Assembly (NCBI RefSeq): GCF_003853645.1
Contig: NZ_QTPO01000015.1
Coordinates: 90,960-154,959, forward strand
Reading direction: 5' to 3'
DNA from: Burkholderia sp. Bp9143
GTDB taxonomy: Bacteria > Pseudomonadota > Gammaproteobacteria > Burkholderiales > Burkholderiaceae
Length of the DNA: 64,000 nt
Below, in pieces: positions 27,332-36,569 of this stretch. The translations under genes and the position numbers were made by a program. The stretch's first letter is position 1. Every line of letters starts with the position of its first letter. The notes beneath the pieces are model-generated. The model had not been told where the DNA came from and searched no databases. It saw only the letters and a program-made list of their open reading frames with translations.

Positions 27332-28159
27332 ATGCCTACTGAAACGACGCATGTCATGCCGTGGCGTATCGAGGACATCGACCTGAACCGGATCGATCGT
27401 CAGCGCGCCGCCGCGAACGAGGATCTGCTGCTGTTGCTGTGCGCGTCGTCGTTCATCGAAAGCGGCTCGGATCTCTACACGAGCAACCTGAGCGAGTTCT
27501 TCAACGACGATCCGGAAGTCTCCGCGTGGCTCAACAATGCATGGGAGCACGAGGAACTGCAGCACGGGCGCGCGCTGAAGGCGTACATCGCGCACGTGTG
27601 GCCCGAGTTCGACTGGGATACCGCGTTCGCGAATTTCTTCGCCGAGTATTCGAAGACCTGCTCGGTCGATGCGTTCGAGAAGACCCGCGCGCTCGAGATG
27701 GTCGCGCGCTGCGTCGTCGAGACGGGCACGGCCACGCTCTATCGTGCGATCAACGAATGTTCGGACGAGCCGGTGCTGAAGGAAATTACCGACAACATCC
27801 GCTCGGACGAAGTGCGTCACTACAAGCACTTCTTCAAGTTCTTCAAGAAGTACAACAAGCTCGAAGGCAACGGCCGGCTCGCGGTGCTCGGCGCGCTGAT
27901 GCGCCGCGTGATGGAAATCAAGAACGAGGATTCCGAGATCGCGCTGCGCCACGTGTTCGCGATTCGCTATCCTGATCGCATCGGCGACAGTCAATACAAC
28001 CGCGAGCGTGCCGCGCGCATCAGCTCGCTCGTCCGGCGCAACCTGTCGGCCGACATGTGCGTGAAGATGCTGCTCAAGCCGCTCGACCTGCCCGCGAAGA
28101 TCCAGCCGAGCGTCCACTATCCGCTGACGAAGATCACGCGGCACGTATTCATGCGCTGA
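27332..28159 (+). CDS. Ferritin-like domain protein
   Basis: A 275-residue protein with four-helix-bundle di-iron motifs: EHEELQHG near residue 70 and ETGTATLYRAI with SDEVRHYKHFF near residues 130-170, giving the paired E and ExxH ligands. The family is ferritin-like or membrane-bound desaturase-like, without a clear substrate. A GGGAG ribosome-binding site precedes ATG at 27332. Probably a soluble oxidase or iron-handling protein; the neighbours give no further clue. Confidence 0.72.
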   Translation: MPTETTHVMPWRIEDIDLNRIDRQRAAANEDLLLLLCASSFIESGSDLYTSNLSEFFNDDPEVSAWLNNAWEHEELQHGRALKAYIAHVWPEFDWDTAFANFFAEYSKTCSVDAFEKTRALEMVARCVVETGTATLYRAINECSDEPVLKEITDNIRSDEVRHYKHFFKFFKKYNKLEGNGRLAVLGALMRRVMEIKNEDSEIALRHVFAIRYPDRIGDSQYNRERAARISSLVRRNLSADMCVKMLLKPLDLPAKIQPSVHYPLTKITRHVFMR

Positions 28160-28226
28160 CCGTCACCGCGCGGCCTTGGCGCGCTATGCTGCGCCATATC
28201 GTCTGCTTTACACCGGGCCCGCCATC

Positions 28227-28736
28227 ATGACCGATTCCCATCGCCACGCGCTCGAACAATGGACGTTCGACGCGTGGCCGCCGGCCGTCGTTTCGTTGTT
28301 CGACGGCACCGCGCTCGAATGCCATGCCGACTTCGCCGCATCGCTGATCGTCGCGACCGACGACGGCCAGTTGCGCACGACGTTGCTCAGCGTCGGCGAG
28401 ATCCATGCGCGCGACGCGCACACGCTGCTGCTCGCGCTATGGCCGCAATCGCGCGCGGCGCGCGCGCTGGCGCAACGGCGCGCGGCCGCGTTGACGCTCG
28501 TCGCGGATGGCGCATTCTTTCAGGCACAACTGAGGATCGAGCCGCTCGAAGGGGACTTCGGCGGACTGGCCGGGTTCGCTGCGACGATCACGCACGGCGA
28601 TGCGCAGCGGGTCGGCTATGCGCGTCTCGCGACAGGTGTCACGTTTGCGCTGGAAGGGGAGGCGCGCGCCGAGGTGCTCGCGCGCTGGCAGCGCCAGGTC
28701 GAGCACCTGCGGCGCGCGGCCGCGCGGCTTCAGTGA
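28227..28736 (+). CDS. Protein with FMN-binding split-barrel look
   Basis: A 169-residue protein, beginning [19 protein letters not shown], with short beta-strands alternating with helices and no transmembrane segment. The fold resembles pyridoxamine-phosphate-oxidase-like split barrels, but the match is not strong. It ends 7 bp inside the 3' end of the convergent rhlE gene. Confidence 0.6.
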   Translation: MTDSHRHALEQWTFDAWPPAVVSLFDGTALECHADFAASLIVATDDGQLRTTLLSVGEIHARDAHTLLLALWPQSRAARALAQRRAAALTLVADGAFFQAQLRIEPLEGDFGGLAGFAATITHGDAQRVGYARLATGVTFALEGEARAEVLARWQRQVEHLRRAAARLQ

Positions 28737-30187
28737 CCGCGCTGGCCGCTGCGCGACGAACGATTGCGGTTCGCGTGCGCGGCATTGCCGTTCGCGGGAC
28801 GCGCGCCGTTGCCGCCTGACGGGCGACCGCCGCCGCTGGCGTTGCCGGTCGCGCCGCCAGCCGCGCGCGGCTTGGCCGCCTTCGCGGCCTTCGGTTGCGC
28901 ATTGCCGTCGCGCTTCGCGGCCGGCTGGCCGGAGCCACCTGCACGCGGCTGGCGATTGCCGCCGCCACCGCCGCCACCGCCGCCACCGTTGCCGCCGCGC
29001 GGCTGCTGCCCGCGGCGTTGCTGGATCGGCTCCGGCTTCGCGTTCGGATCGGGTTCGAAGCCCGCGATCACTTCCTGCGGAATCTCGCGCTTGATCAGCC
29101 GCTCGATGTCGCGCAGCAACTGCTTCTCGTCGACGCACACGAGCGACACGGCTTCGCCGGTCGCGCCCGCGCGGCCCGTGCGGCCGATCCGGTGCACGTA
29201 ATCTTCCGGCACGTTCGGCAGGTCGAAGTTGACGACGTGCGGCAACTGGTCGATGTCGATCCCGCGTGCGGCGATGTCGGTCGCGACCAGCACCTGCAGC
29301 GTGCTGTTCTTGAATTCCGCGAGCGCGCGCGTGCGGGCCGACTGGCTCTTGTTGCCGTGGATCGCCATCGCGCTGATGCCGTCCTTCGTCAGCTGCTCGG
29401 CGAGCCGGTTCGCGCCGTGCTTGGTGCGTGTGAACACGAGCACCTGGAACCAGTTGTGTTCGCGGATCAGGTGCGTGAGCAGTTCGCGCTTGCGATCGCG
29501 GTCGACCGGGTGGATCTTCTGCGCGACGCTTTCGGCGGTCGTGTTGCGGCGCGCGACTTCGATCAGCGCCGGCGAATCGAGCAGGCTGTCGGCGAGCGAC
29601 TTGATCTCGTCGGAGAAGGTGGCCGAGAACAGCAGGTTCTGGCGCTGCGGCGGCAGCTTCGCGAGCACGCGCTTGATGTCGTGGATGAAGCCCATGTCGA
29701 GCATCCGGTCGGCTTCGTCGAGCACGAGGATGTCGAGATCCGACAGGTCGATCGTCTTCTGCTGCATGTGGTCGAGCAGACGGCCCGGCGTCGCGACGAC
29801 GATGTCGACGCCGCGCTTGAGCGCATCGATCTGCGGATTGATGCTGACGCCGCCGAACATCACGGTCGAGCGCAGCTTCAGGTACTTGCTGTACGCGCGC
29901 ACGCTTTCCTCGACCTGTGCGGCGAGTTCGCGCGTCGGCGTCAGGATCAGCGCGCGCACCGCGCGCTTCGCGCCGCGATGCTCGGCGTAGAACGTGTGCA
30001 GGCGCTGCAGGATCGGCAGCGTGAAGCCGGCGGTCTTGCCGGTGCCGGTCTGTGCGCCGGCGAGCAGGTCGCCGCCGCCGAGGACGGCAGGGATCGCCTG
30101 TTGCTGGATGGGCGTCGGCGACGTGTAGCCGAGCTCGTTGACCGCCTTGACGAGCGGTTCGGCCAAGCCGAGAGATTCGAAAGACAT
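28730..30187 (-). CDS. rhlE: DEAD-box ATP-dependent RNA helicase RhlE
   Basis: A 485-residue DEAD-box helicase. The Q-motif, Walker A AQTGTGKT, motif II DEAD, motif III SAT and motif [12 protein letters not shown] are all present in the first 370 residues. The C-terminal 100 residues form a disordered Gly/Arg/Asn-rich tail, typical of RhlE proteins that bind structured RNA. It acts in ribosome biogenesis and mRNA turnover. Its 3' end overlaps the convergent gene by 7 bp. Confidence 0.94.
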   Translation of the reverse strand: MSFESLGLAEPLVKAVNELGYTSPTPIQQQAIPAVLGGGDLLAGAQTGTGKTAGFTLPILQRLHTFYAEHRGAKRAVRALILTPTRELAAQVEESVRAYSKYLKLRSTVMFGGVSINPQIDALKRGVDIVVATPGRLLDHMQQKTIDLSDLDILVLDEADRMLDMGFIHDIKRVLAKLPPQRQNLLFSATFSDEIKSLADSLLDSPALIEVARRNTTAESVAQKIHPVDRDRKRELLTHLIREHNWFQVLVFTRTKHGANRLAEQLTKDGISAMAIHGNKSQSARTRALAEFKNSTLQVLVATDIAARGIDIDQLPHVVNFDLPNVPEDYVHRIGRTGRAGATGEAVSLVCVDEKQLLRDIERLIKREIPQEVIAGFEPDPNAKPEPIQQRRGQQPRGGNGGGGGGGGGGNRQPRAGGSGQPAAKRDGNAQPKAAKAAKPRAAGGATGNASGGGRPSGGNGARPANGNAAHANRNRSSRSGQRGH

Positions 30188-30205
30188 AGATACCACTCTT
30201 GAGTT

Positions 30206-31555
30206 TTATGATCGGCGACGCCTCGCGCGGCCCGCGCGGGGAACAGCGTCGCAAAAAAAGCAAAGGGGCGCGGAACGCAGGTCGCTCACCTGTTGCGGCG
30301 AGATCGGCGTACCGTTGTTGCCCCACGACATCCGGATATACGTGACGACTGCCGCGACTTCCTGGTTCGACAGCGACTGTGCGAACGGCGGCATCCCGTA
30401 CGGACGCGGATTCTTGAACGTGCTCGGCGGATAGCCGCCATTCAGCACCATGCGGATCGGGTTGACTGCCGATTCCATCACGATCGAATGGTTGCCCGCG
30501 AGCGGCGGATACGCCGGCGGCTTGCCCGAGCCGGTTTCGGCATGGCACGTCGCGCAGTTGTCCGCGTAGATCTTCTTGCCCTGGTCGAACAGCGTGTTGC
30601 CGAATTGCTTCGACGGCTCGTACTGCATGTTCTTCGGTGCTTCAGCCTTCTGCGGAATCGACTTCAGGTACGTCGACATGGCGCGCGTATCTTCGTCGCT
30701 CATGTACTGCAGGCTGTTGTGCACGACGTCGGCCATCGGGCCGAACACCGCGCCCTTGTTCGACACGCCGGCCTGCAGCAGATTCGACAGCTCCTGCACG
30801 TGCCAGTCGCCGAGGCCGAGTTCCTTGTCGTTCGTCAGCGACGGCGCATACCAGTTCTGCAGCGGGATCAGGCCGCCCGCGAAGGCTGCCGAGCTCACCG
30901 GGCCGCCCATCATGTTGATCGACGTGTGGCACATCGAGCAGTGGCCGAGGCCTTCGACGAGGTACGCGCCGCGGTTCCATTCGACCGACTTGGTCGGATC
31001 CGGCTTGTACTCGCCTTCCTTGAAGAACAGCGTGCGCCAGCCGATCAGCAGGTTGCGGTTGTTGAACGGGAACTTCAGTTCGTGCGGACGGCTCGGCACC
31101 GAGACCGGCGGGACCGAACGCAGGTACGCGTAGATCGCGTCCGAGTCGGCGCGCGTGACCTTCGTGTAGCTCGCGAACGGGAAGCCCGGATAGAGCAGGC
31201 TGCCGTCCTTCGAACGGCCGGTGTGCATCGCGCGATAGAAGTCGTCCGACGTCCACTTGCCGATGCCGTCCTTGTCGTCCGGCGTGATGTTCGGCGTGTA
31301 CATCGTGCCGAACGGCGTCGCCATCGGCAGGCCGCCCGCGAACGACTTGCCGCCGCGCACGGTGTGGCACGCGATACAGTCGCCGACGCGCGCGAGGTAT
31401 TCGCCCTTCTTGATCAGCGCGGCCTGGTCGGCCGGCGTGGCCGCGACGGCGGCAGCGCCGTGCAGCGTGTCGTTGCCCGGCCACAGGACCGGCACGAGGG
31501 CGGCAGCCGCGACGATCGCGACAGCCGAGAGTGCAAACAGGGACTTGCGTTTCAT
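30206..31555 (-). CDS. Tri-haem cytochrome c (alcohol-dehydrogenase subunit-like)
   Basis: A 449-residue periplasmic cytochrome. A signal anchor at residues 5-25 is followed by three CxxCH haem sites: CIACH at 60-64, CSMCH near 205 and CATCH near 335. This is the layout of the cytochrome subunit of membrane-bound alcohol, aldehyde or gluconate dehydrogenases. No catalytic dehydrogenase subunit adjoins it here. It ends 18 bp before the rhlE start codon, and its last 23 residues are unusually basic. Confidence 0.88.
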   Translation of the reverse strand: MKRKSLFALSAVAIVAAAALVPVLWPGNDTLHGAAAVAATPADQAALIKKGEYLARVGDCIACHTVRGGKSFAGGLPMATPFGTMYTPNITPDDKDGIGKWTSDDFYRAMHTGRSKDGSLLYPGFPFASYTKVTRADSDAIYAYLRSVPPVSVPSRPHELKFPFNNRNLLIGWRTLFFKEGEYKPDPTKSVEWNRGAYLVEGLGHCSMCHTSINMMGGPVSSAAFAGGLIPLQNWYAPSLTNDKELGLGDWHVQELSNLLQAGVSNKGAVFGPMADVVHNSLQYMSDEDTRAMSTYLKSIPQKAEAPKNMQYEPSKQFGNTLFDQGKKIYADNCATCHAETGSGKPPAYPPLAGNHSIVMESAVNPIRMVLNGGYPPSTFKNPRPYGMPPFAQSLSNQEVAAVVTYIRMSWGNNGTPISPQQVSDLRSAPLCFFCDAVPRAGRARRRRS

Positions 31556-31574
31556 TGTGTCTGTCTCCCTTGCC

Positions 31575-32339
31575 TTATTGCGGTTCGCTGCCGCAGGCGA
31601 GCGGAGTCTTCATCGAACGCGCCGGGGCCGGCACGGGGTTGGCGGGCGCCGGTTGTGCGGCGAGCCATGCGGTCACGGCCGTCACGTCTTCGTCCGACAG
31701 CTTCGACGCGATGTCGTGCATGCAATCCGGTGCCTTCGCGTGGCGGTTGCCCGAACGCCATGCGCCGAGCTGTGCGCTCAGGTAATCGGCGTGCAGGCCG
31801 ACGAGGCCCGGGATCGCCGGCTGCATGCCGGTCAGCCCTGCGCCGTGGCAGGCCACGCAGGCCGGCAGCTTGCGCGACGGATCGCCTTGCGTGACGAGTT
31901 GCTTGCCGCGCGCGAGCGTGGCAGCCGGCAGCGTCGGCTTGGCCGGCGTCGGGTACGGCGGGCGCTCGGCCGAGAAGTGCTCGGCGATCTCTTTCAGGTA
32001 ATCGTCGTTCAGGTACGTCAGCAGATAGTTCATCGGCGGGTACTTGCGCCGGCCGTCACGGAAGTTGACGAGCTGGTTGTACAGGTACTCCGCCGGCTTG
32101 CCGGCAAGACGCGGGAAATAGTCGTTGTCCGTGCCCTGGCCGTGAACGCCGTGACATGCGGTACAGCCGCGCACGCGCTCGGCCATCGTATCGGGTGCCT
32201 TGAGCGGCGCCTGCTGGGCGTGCGCTTGCTCCGTGGGCTTGGTCTGCGCTTGAGCAGCGCTCGTAAGGCCCGCGCCGCCGATCAACAGAACGGCGAGCAG
32301 CGGACGGAAGAGGCGTCTTGAAGACACACGAGACTCCAT
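31575..32339 (-). CDS. Di-haem cytochrome c (c4-like)
   Basis: A 254-residue periplasmic cytochrome with an N-terminal signal peptide and two haem sites, CTACH and CVACH, in tandem c-type domains like cytochrome c4. The neighbour at 30206 is a tri-haem cytochrome, and the 19-bp gap suggests an operon. Together they may relay electrons from an unidentified periplasmic dehydrogenase to a terminal oxidase. Confidence 0.85.
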   Translation of the reverse strand: MESRVSSRRLFRPLLAVLLIGGAGLTSAAQAQTKPTEQAHAQQAPLKAPDTMAERVRGCTACHGVHGQGTDNDYFPRLAGKPAEYLYNQLVNFRDGRRKYPPMNYLLTYLNDDYLKEIAEHFSAERPPYPTPAKPTLPAATLARGKQLVTQGDPSRKLPACVACHGAGLTGMQPAIPGLVGLHADYLSAQLGAWRSGNRHAKAPDCMHDIASKLSDEDVTAVTAWLAAQPAPANPVPAPARSMKTPLACGSEPQ

Positions 32340-32717
32340 GATTATTCGTCGGGGACCTTGTCCGGGCTACGATCGGCTCGGCGCATGGACGGCAGGACAG
32401 CCGGGCTGCTGCGACGCGGCATTCTATCATCGATGGGTAATGACGGCTATTTGGCAAAAGGACAGCGGTTCCTGTCTGTTTGCGACTTGCGACAATTTGA
32501 CGCGCATTGCACCGCCGCAATGTGAACTGGCGTGCGTTTTCACCATCGAAGACCGTACACTCGCGGGTCGCGCGGCGCCGCCTCCGCCGCAGATCCAGTC
32601 ATTTCTCCCGTTTCCGGATTCATCGATGACGTTCCTTACCGTGCCGTTGCCGTCTTCCCGTTGTCGTTCCACTTGCCGCCGCACCGCCGGCCGACCGTTC
32701 CCGGGAGGGCGCGCGCG
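32340..32717. other. Divergent intergenic region between the cytochrome pair and copD
   Basis: 378 bp with no credible gene. It must contain both promoters. A few AT-richer stretches lie around 32420-32460 and 32500, but no clear -35/-10 pair, hairpin or repeat could be assigned. Confidence 0.35.
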
Positions 32718-33650
32718 ATGAGGATCGACAGCTTGTGGATCGGGCAGGTCGCGCTGGCGGCGTTGATGGACGCGACGTTCGCAATGGCGGTCGGCTCGGC
32801 GCTGCTCAAGGCGTGGCTCGGCAAGGATGGTGCACGGCCGGTCGTCGCACCGTCGCATCCTGCCTGGCTGCGCGCGCAACATTCGCTGGTCGCGGCGGCG
32901 CTGGCGCTCGTGCTCGCCGATCTAGGCTGGCTGGTGTACGAAGCCGCGTCGATGAGCGGCGCGGGGCTCGGCGGCGCGTTCGCCGCGATTCCCGTCATGC
33001 TCACGCAGACGCACGCGGGCTTCGCGTGGAGCGTCGCGTTCGCCGGCGCCGTGGTGCTCGCGATCGTCGCGCTGGCGAAGCCGGACGGCCCGCTCGCGCA
33101 CGCGGTGCTGTGGCTCGCGGTGATCGTGGTCGCGGCCGGCAAGGCGTCGCTCGGTCATGCGGCCGACACGGGCGCGCTGTCCGCGGCGGTCGGCGTGCAG
33201 ACGCTGCACCTGCTCGCCACCGCGGTGTGGGGTGGCCTCGTGCTCGCGGGCGGGCTCGCGGTGCTGCCGGTGCTCGGCTCGTCGGTCGCGCGCGGCGCGC
33301 TGATCCGGATAGGCCAGCACCTGTCGCGTACGTCGGTGATCGCGGTCGTCTTCGTGCTCGGCACGGGCGTGCTCAATGCGCTGCGCGGGCTCGGCGGCTC
33401 GCTCGCGCCGCTCGACGGCAGCACGTGGGGGCGCGTGCTGCTGCTCAAGCTGCTGCTCGTCGCGCTCGCGCTCGTGCTCGGCGGGCTGAACCGCTTCTCG
33501 GCGCTGCCGCGCCTGCGCCGTACCGCGTCGACCGAGGACGCGCACACGTTCCGCAACATCCTGCATCTCGAGGCGCTGACGATGATCGGCGTGTTCGTCG
33601 CGGCCGCGGTGCTGGCGTCCTGCGTGCCGGGGTTCGCGGCGCTCGGCTGA
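32718..33650 (+). CDS. copD: CopD-family copper-resistance membrane protein
   Basis: A 310-residue inner-membrane protein with about eight hydrophobic segments and the CopD signature residues (HLLATAVWGGLVLAGG, NRFSALPRL, HLEALTMIG). CopD is thought to take up copper together with CopC. No copC or copA is in the window, so it stands alone here; that is not unusual in Burkholderia. Confidence 0.85.
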   Translation: MRIDSLWIGQVALAALMDATFAMAVGSALLKAWLGKDGARPVVAPSHPAWLRAQHSLVAAALALVLADLGWLVYEAASMSGAGLGGAFAAIPVMLTQTHAGFAWSVAFAGAVVLAIVALAKPDGPLAHAVLWLAVIVVAAGKASLGHAADTGALSAAVGVQTLHLLATAVWGGLVLAGGLAVLPVLGSSVARGALIRIGQHLSRTSVIAVVFVLGTGVLNALRGLGGSLAPLDGSTWGRVLLLKLLLVALALVLGGLNRFSALPRLRRTASTEDAHTFRNILHLEALTMIGVFVAAAVLASCVPGFAALG

Positions 33651-33710
33651 CGGCCGGGCCGGCGCGGCGCAGGGCAGGGCGTCCGCGCGCCGCGTATTGC
33701 AGATGCAAGA

Positions 33711-33733
33711 ACGGCCGCCTGTCGGGCGGCCGT
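33711..33733. terminator. Hairpin between copD and galactonate dehydratase
   Basis: ACGGCCGCC (33711-33719), 5-nt loop, GGCGGCCGT (33725-33733). It lies between the convergent copD and the dehydratase gene and could end either transcript. Confidence 0.6.
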
Positions 33734-33789
33734 CTCGAAGACGATGCGCGGCATGCCCGCCGCGCAATGCACGTCATCTCAGCGCTGCA

Positions 33790-34938
33790 TCACCACTCGG
33801 CGACGCTGCCGTCCGCGTGGCGCCACACTGGGTTGCGCCAGCGGTGGCCGGTCTTCGCCATCTCGCGCACCTTCTCCTCGTTGACGTCGATGCCGAGCCC
33901 CGGGCCCTGCGGGATCGCGACGAAGCCGTCTTCGTAGCGGAACACCTCGGGGTTGCGCAGGTAGTCGAGCAGGTCGTTGCCCTGGTTGTAATGGATGCCG
34001 AGGCTCTGTTCCTGGATGAACGCGTTGTAGCTGACCGCATCGAGCTGCAGGCACGCGGCCAGCGCGATCGGGCCGAGCGGGCAGTGCAGCGCGAGCGCGA
34101 CGTCGTAGCTTTCCGCGAGCGTCGCGATCTTGCGGCATTCGGTGATGCCGCCCGCGTGCGACGCATCGGGCTGGATGATGTCGACGTAGCCGCCGGCGAG
34201 AATGTGCTTGAAGTCCCAGCGCGAGTAGAGCCGCTCGCCGAGCGCGATCGGCGTGTTGGTCTGGTTGACGATGTCGCGCAGCGCCTCGGCGTTCTCCGAC
34301 AGCACCGGCTCCTCGATGAACATCAGCTTGTACGGATCGAGCTCCTTCGCGAGCACTTTCGCCATCGGCTTGTGCACGCGGCCGTGGAAGTCGACGCCGA
34401 TCCCGACGTGCGGGCCGACCGCGTCGCGCACCGCCGCGACGTTCGCGATCACCTGCTCGACCTTGTCGTGGGTGTCGACGATCTGCAACTCCTCGGAGCC
34501 GTTCATCTTCACGGCCTTGAAGCCGCGCTCGACCACCGCGCGCGCGTTGTTCGCGACGTCGCTCGGCCGGTCGCCGCCGATCCACGAATACACCTTGATG
34601 CGGTCGCGCACCTGGCCGCCGAGCAGCGCATGCACGGGCACGCCGTGATGCTTGCCCTTGATGTCCCACAGCGCCTGGTCGACGCCCGCGATCGCGCTCA
34701 TCATGATCGGGCCGCCGCGATAGAAGCCGGCGCGGTACATGACCTGCCAGTGATCCTCGATCAGCAGCGGGTCGCGGCCGACCAGGTAGTCGGCGAGTTC
34801 CTGCACTGCGGCCTCGACGGTGTGCGCGCGGCCTTCGACGATCGGTTCGCCCCAGCCGACGATTCCTTCGTCGGTTTCGATCTTGAGGAACAGCCAGCGC
34901 GGCGGGACGACGAAGGTTTCGAGGCGGGTAATTTTCAT
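33790..34938 (-). CDS. dgoD: D-galactonate dehydratase
   Basis: A 382-residue enolase-superfamily (mandelate racemase subgroup) enzyme. Metal ligands and acid/base groups match DgoD: VDFHGRVH (Asp and His), FIEEPVL (Glu), GERLYSRW (Glu), and a C-terminal [10 protein letters not shown] with the second catalytic His. It dehydrates D-galactonate to 2-keto-3-deoxygalactonate. The divergent GntR gene is the likely repressor. Confidence 0.95.
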   Translation of the reverse strand: MKITRLETFVVPPRWLFLKIETDEGIVGWGEPIVEGRAHTVEAAVQELADYLVGRDPLLIEDHWQVMYRAGFYRGGPIMMSAIAGVDQALWDIKGKHHGVPVHALLGGQVRDRIKVYSWIGGDRPSDVANNARAVVERGFKAVKMNGSEELQIVDTHDKVEQVIANVAAVRDAVGPHVGIGVDFHGRVHKPMAKVLAKELDPYKLMFIEEPVLSENAEALRDIVNQTNTPIALGERLYSRWDFKHILAGGYVDIIQPDASHAGGITECRKIATLAESYDVALALHCPLGPIALAACLQLDAVSYNAFIQEQSLGIHYNQGNDLLDYLRNPEVFRYEDGFVAIPQGPGLGIDVNEEKVREMAKTGHRWRNPVWRHADGSVAEW

Positions 34939-35019
34939 GGCGCGAGTCTCCAGGGTTGACCGGCGCGGACGCGGCGCCGGTCGAGTACGTGACGATTATC
35001 CTAGCGTAGCCCGCTAAAA

Positions 35020-35052
35020 AATAGTATTAATAGCACTATTGTGCAGATAGTG
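35020..35052. promoter_or_regulatory. Candidate operator of the GntR regulator
   Basis: Overlapping inverted repeats: AATAGT (35020-35025) with ACTATT (35035-35040), and CACTAT (35034-35039) with ATAGTG (35047-35052). They lie between the divergent dgoD and GntR genes in the expected operator position for a FadR-subfamily regulator. Confidence 0.55.
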
Positions 35053-35065
35053 GGCAGCCGCGGCG

Positions 35066-35770
35066 TTGCCCGCCCAACGGAGAACGATCATTCAACGCGA
35101 CCTGCATGGACAGACGGCCTTCCGGCTCGCGACGGCGATCCTGCGCGGCGACTATCCGCCCGAATCGCTGCTGCCGCGGGAACCCGACCTGATGGAGATG
35201 TACGGCGTGAGCCGCACCGTGATGCGCGAGGCGCTGCGCACGCTGACGTCGAAGGGGCTGGTCGAATCGCGGCCGAAGGTCGGCACGCGGGTGCGGCCGC
35301 GCCGCGCGTGGAACCTGCTCGACGCTGACCTGCTCGATTGGTACGCGCGCGTCGCGCCGCCGCTCGCGTTCGCGCTGAAGCTGCAGGAGATGCGCGAGAT
35401 GATCGAGCCGCACGCGGCCGCGCTGGCTGCGCGCGCACATACGCCCGAAGCGTTCGACGCGATCGACGGCGCGGCGCGCGCGATGGCCGCCGCGCGCAAC
35501 GTCGACGAATGGGTGCGCGCGGACCTGCGCTTTCACCTGAGCGTGCTGGAGGCCGGCGGCAACGAGCTGCTGGTGCCGCTCGGCGCGCTGATCGATCGCA
35601 CGCTCGAGGCGCAACTGCACCTGAATGCACGCCGGGCGGAGGTCTACAACGCATCGCTCGCGGAGCACGTGGCCGTCAGCGACGCGATCCGCGTGCGCGA
35701 CGAGGACGGCGCGCGCCGCGCGATGGCGTCGCTGCTCGCGGTGACGCGCGCGCGGATCGAGATGTCGTGA
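35066..35770 (+). CDS. dgoR: GntR-family regulator (DgoR-like, FadR subfamily)
   Basis: A 234-residue regulator with the GntR winged helix at about residues 14-75 (ATAILRGDYPPESLLPREPD, then SRTVMREALRTLTSKGLVES) and an all-helical FCD ligand domain after it. The start is uncertain. TTG 35066 has no clear Shine-Dalgarno site. GGAG at 35079-35082 is well spaced for ATT 35090. Divergent from dgoD, so it probably represses D-galactonate use. Confidence 0.85.
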   Translation: MPAQRRTIIQRDLHGQTAFRLATAILRGDYPPESLLPREPDLMEMYGVSRTVMREALRTLTSKGLVESRPKVGTRVRPRRAWNLLDADLLDWYARVAPPLAFALKLQEMREMIEPHAAALAARAHTPEAFDAIDGAARAMAAARNVDEWVRADLRFHLSVLEAGGNELLVPLGALIDRTLEAQLHLNARRAEVYNASLAEHVAVSDAIRVRDEDGARRAMASLLAVTRARIEMS

Positions 35771-35786
35771 CGGGGCGGGCGGGCCG

Positions 35787-36032
35787 TCAGTGGTTCGCGC
35801 AGCCGCCTGGCTTCAGCACGCGCTGCGTCGACGCCGGATATTTCGCGAGCAGGCTCGCGGGCCGGCGCGGGCGCACCACCAGGTCGCCGCCGCAGTTCGG
35901 GCAACGGCCCTTCAGCACGTTGTCGGCGCAGCTCGCGCAGAAAGTACACTCGAATGTACAAATGCGCGCATCCGCCGAATCGGGCGGCAGGTCCTTGTCG
36001 CAGCATTCGCAGCCGGGGCGCAGTTCGAGCAT
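35787..36032 (-). CDS. DUF1272 zinc-ribbon protein, 81 residues
   Basis: An 81-residue protein with nine cysteines arranged as CECC, CTFECTFCASC and CPNC, the DUF1272 layout. It is probably a small zinc-binding protein, cytoplasmic, with unknown function. Start MLELRPGCE was chosen because the family begins there. It is divergent from the GFA protein gene at 36188 with 155 bp between them. Confidence 0.8.
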   Translation of the reverse strand: MLELRPGCECCDKDLPPDSADARICTFECTFCASCADNVLKGRCPNCGGDLVVRPRRPASLLAKYPASTQRVLKPGGCANH

Positions 36033-36187
36033 GGCGGTTTTCCTCGTGGTCGGAGCGGGTCGGGACGGGCGTCGCCGCACATTGCGCGCGACGAGGGTGC
36101 GCGCTACTGTACCTGCTTGAGTCGGCCCGGCCAACGGTGTCCCGCCGGGACGCCGTCGACGCGCACGGGCCGCCCCGGGAGACGACC

Positions 36188-36535
36188 ATGCTCTATCGCG
36201 GAAGCTGTCACTGCGGCGACGTGAAGTTCGAGGCGGTAGGCGACCTGCAGGGCGTGATGGCCTGCAACTGCTCGATCTGCCGGCGCAAGGGCGCGCTGAT
36301 GTGGTTCGTGCCGCGCGACCACATGACGCTCCTCACGCCCGACGACAATCTCGCAACCTACATGTTCAACAAGCACGTGATCCGGCATCGCTTCTGCAAG
36401 CGCTGCGGGATTCACACGTTCGGAGAGGGCACCCATCCGAACGGCACCGCGATGGCCGCGATCAACGTGCGATGCCTCGAGGATGTCGATATCGACGCGC
36501 TGCCCGTCACGCACTACGACGGCCGCTCGCACTGA
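36188..36535 (+). CDS. GFA-family (glutathione-dependent formaldehyde-activating-like) protein
   Basis: A 115-residue protein with the GFA/CENP-V zinc-binding cysteines: SCHCGDVKFE at the start, CNCSICRRKG in the middle and RFCKRCGIHTFG towards the end. The family contains S-hydroxymethylglutathione synthases and many uncharacterised proteins. The function here is not proven. Confidence 0.85.
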   Translation: MLYRGSCHCGDVKFEAVGDLQGVMACNCSICRRKGALMWFVPRDHMTLLTPDDNLATYMFNKHVIRHRFCKRCGIHTFGEGTHPNGTAMAAINVRCLEDVDIDALPVTHYDGRSH

Positions 36536-36569
36536 GCGGCGCGTCGTCGCGCGAGCGCACGCGCCGCCG

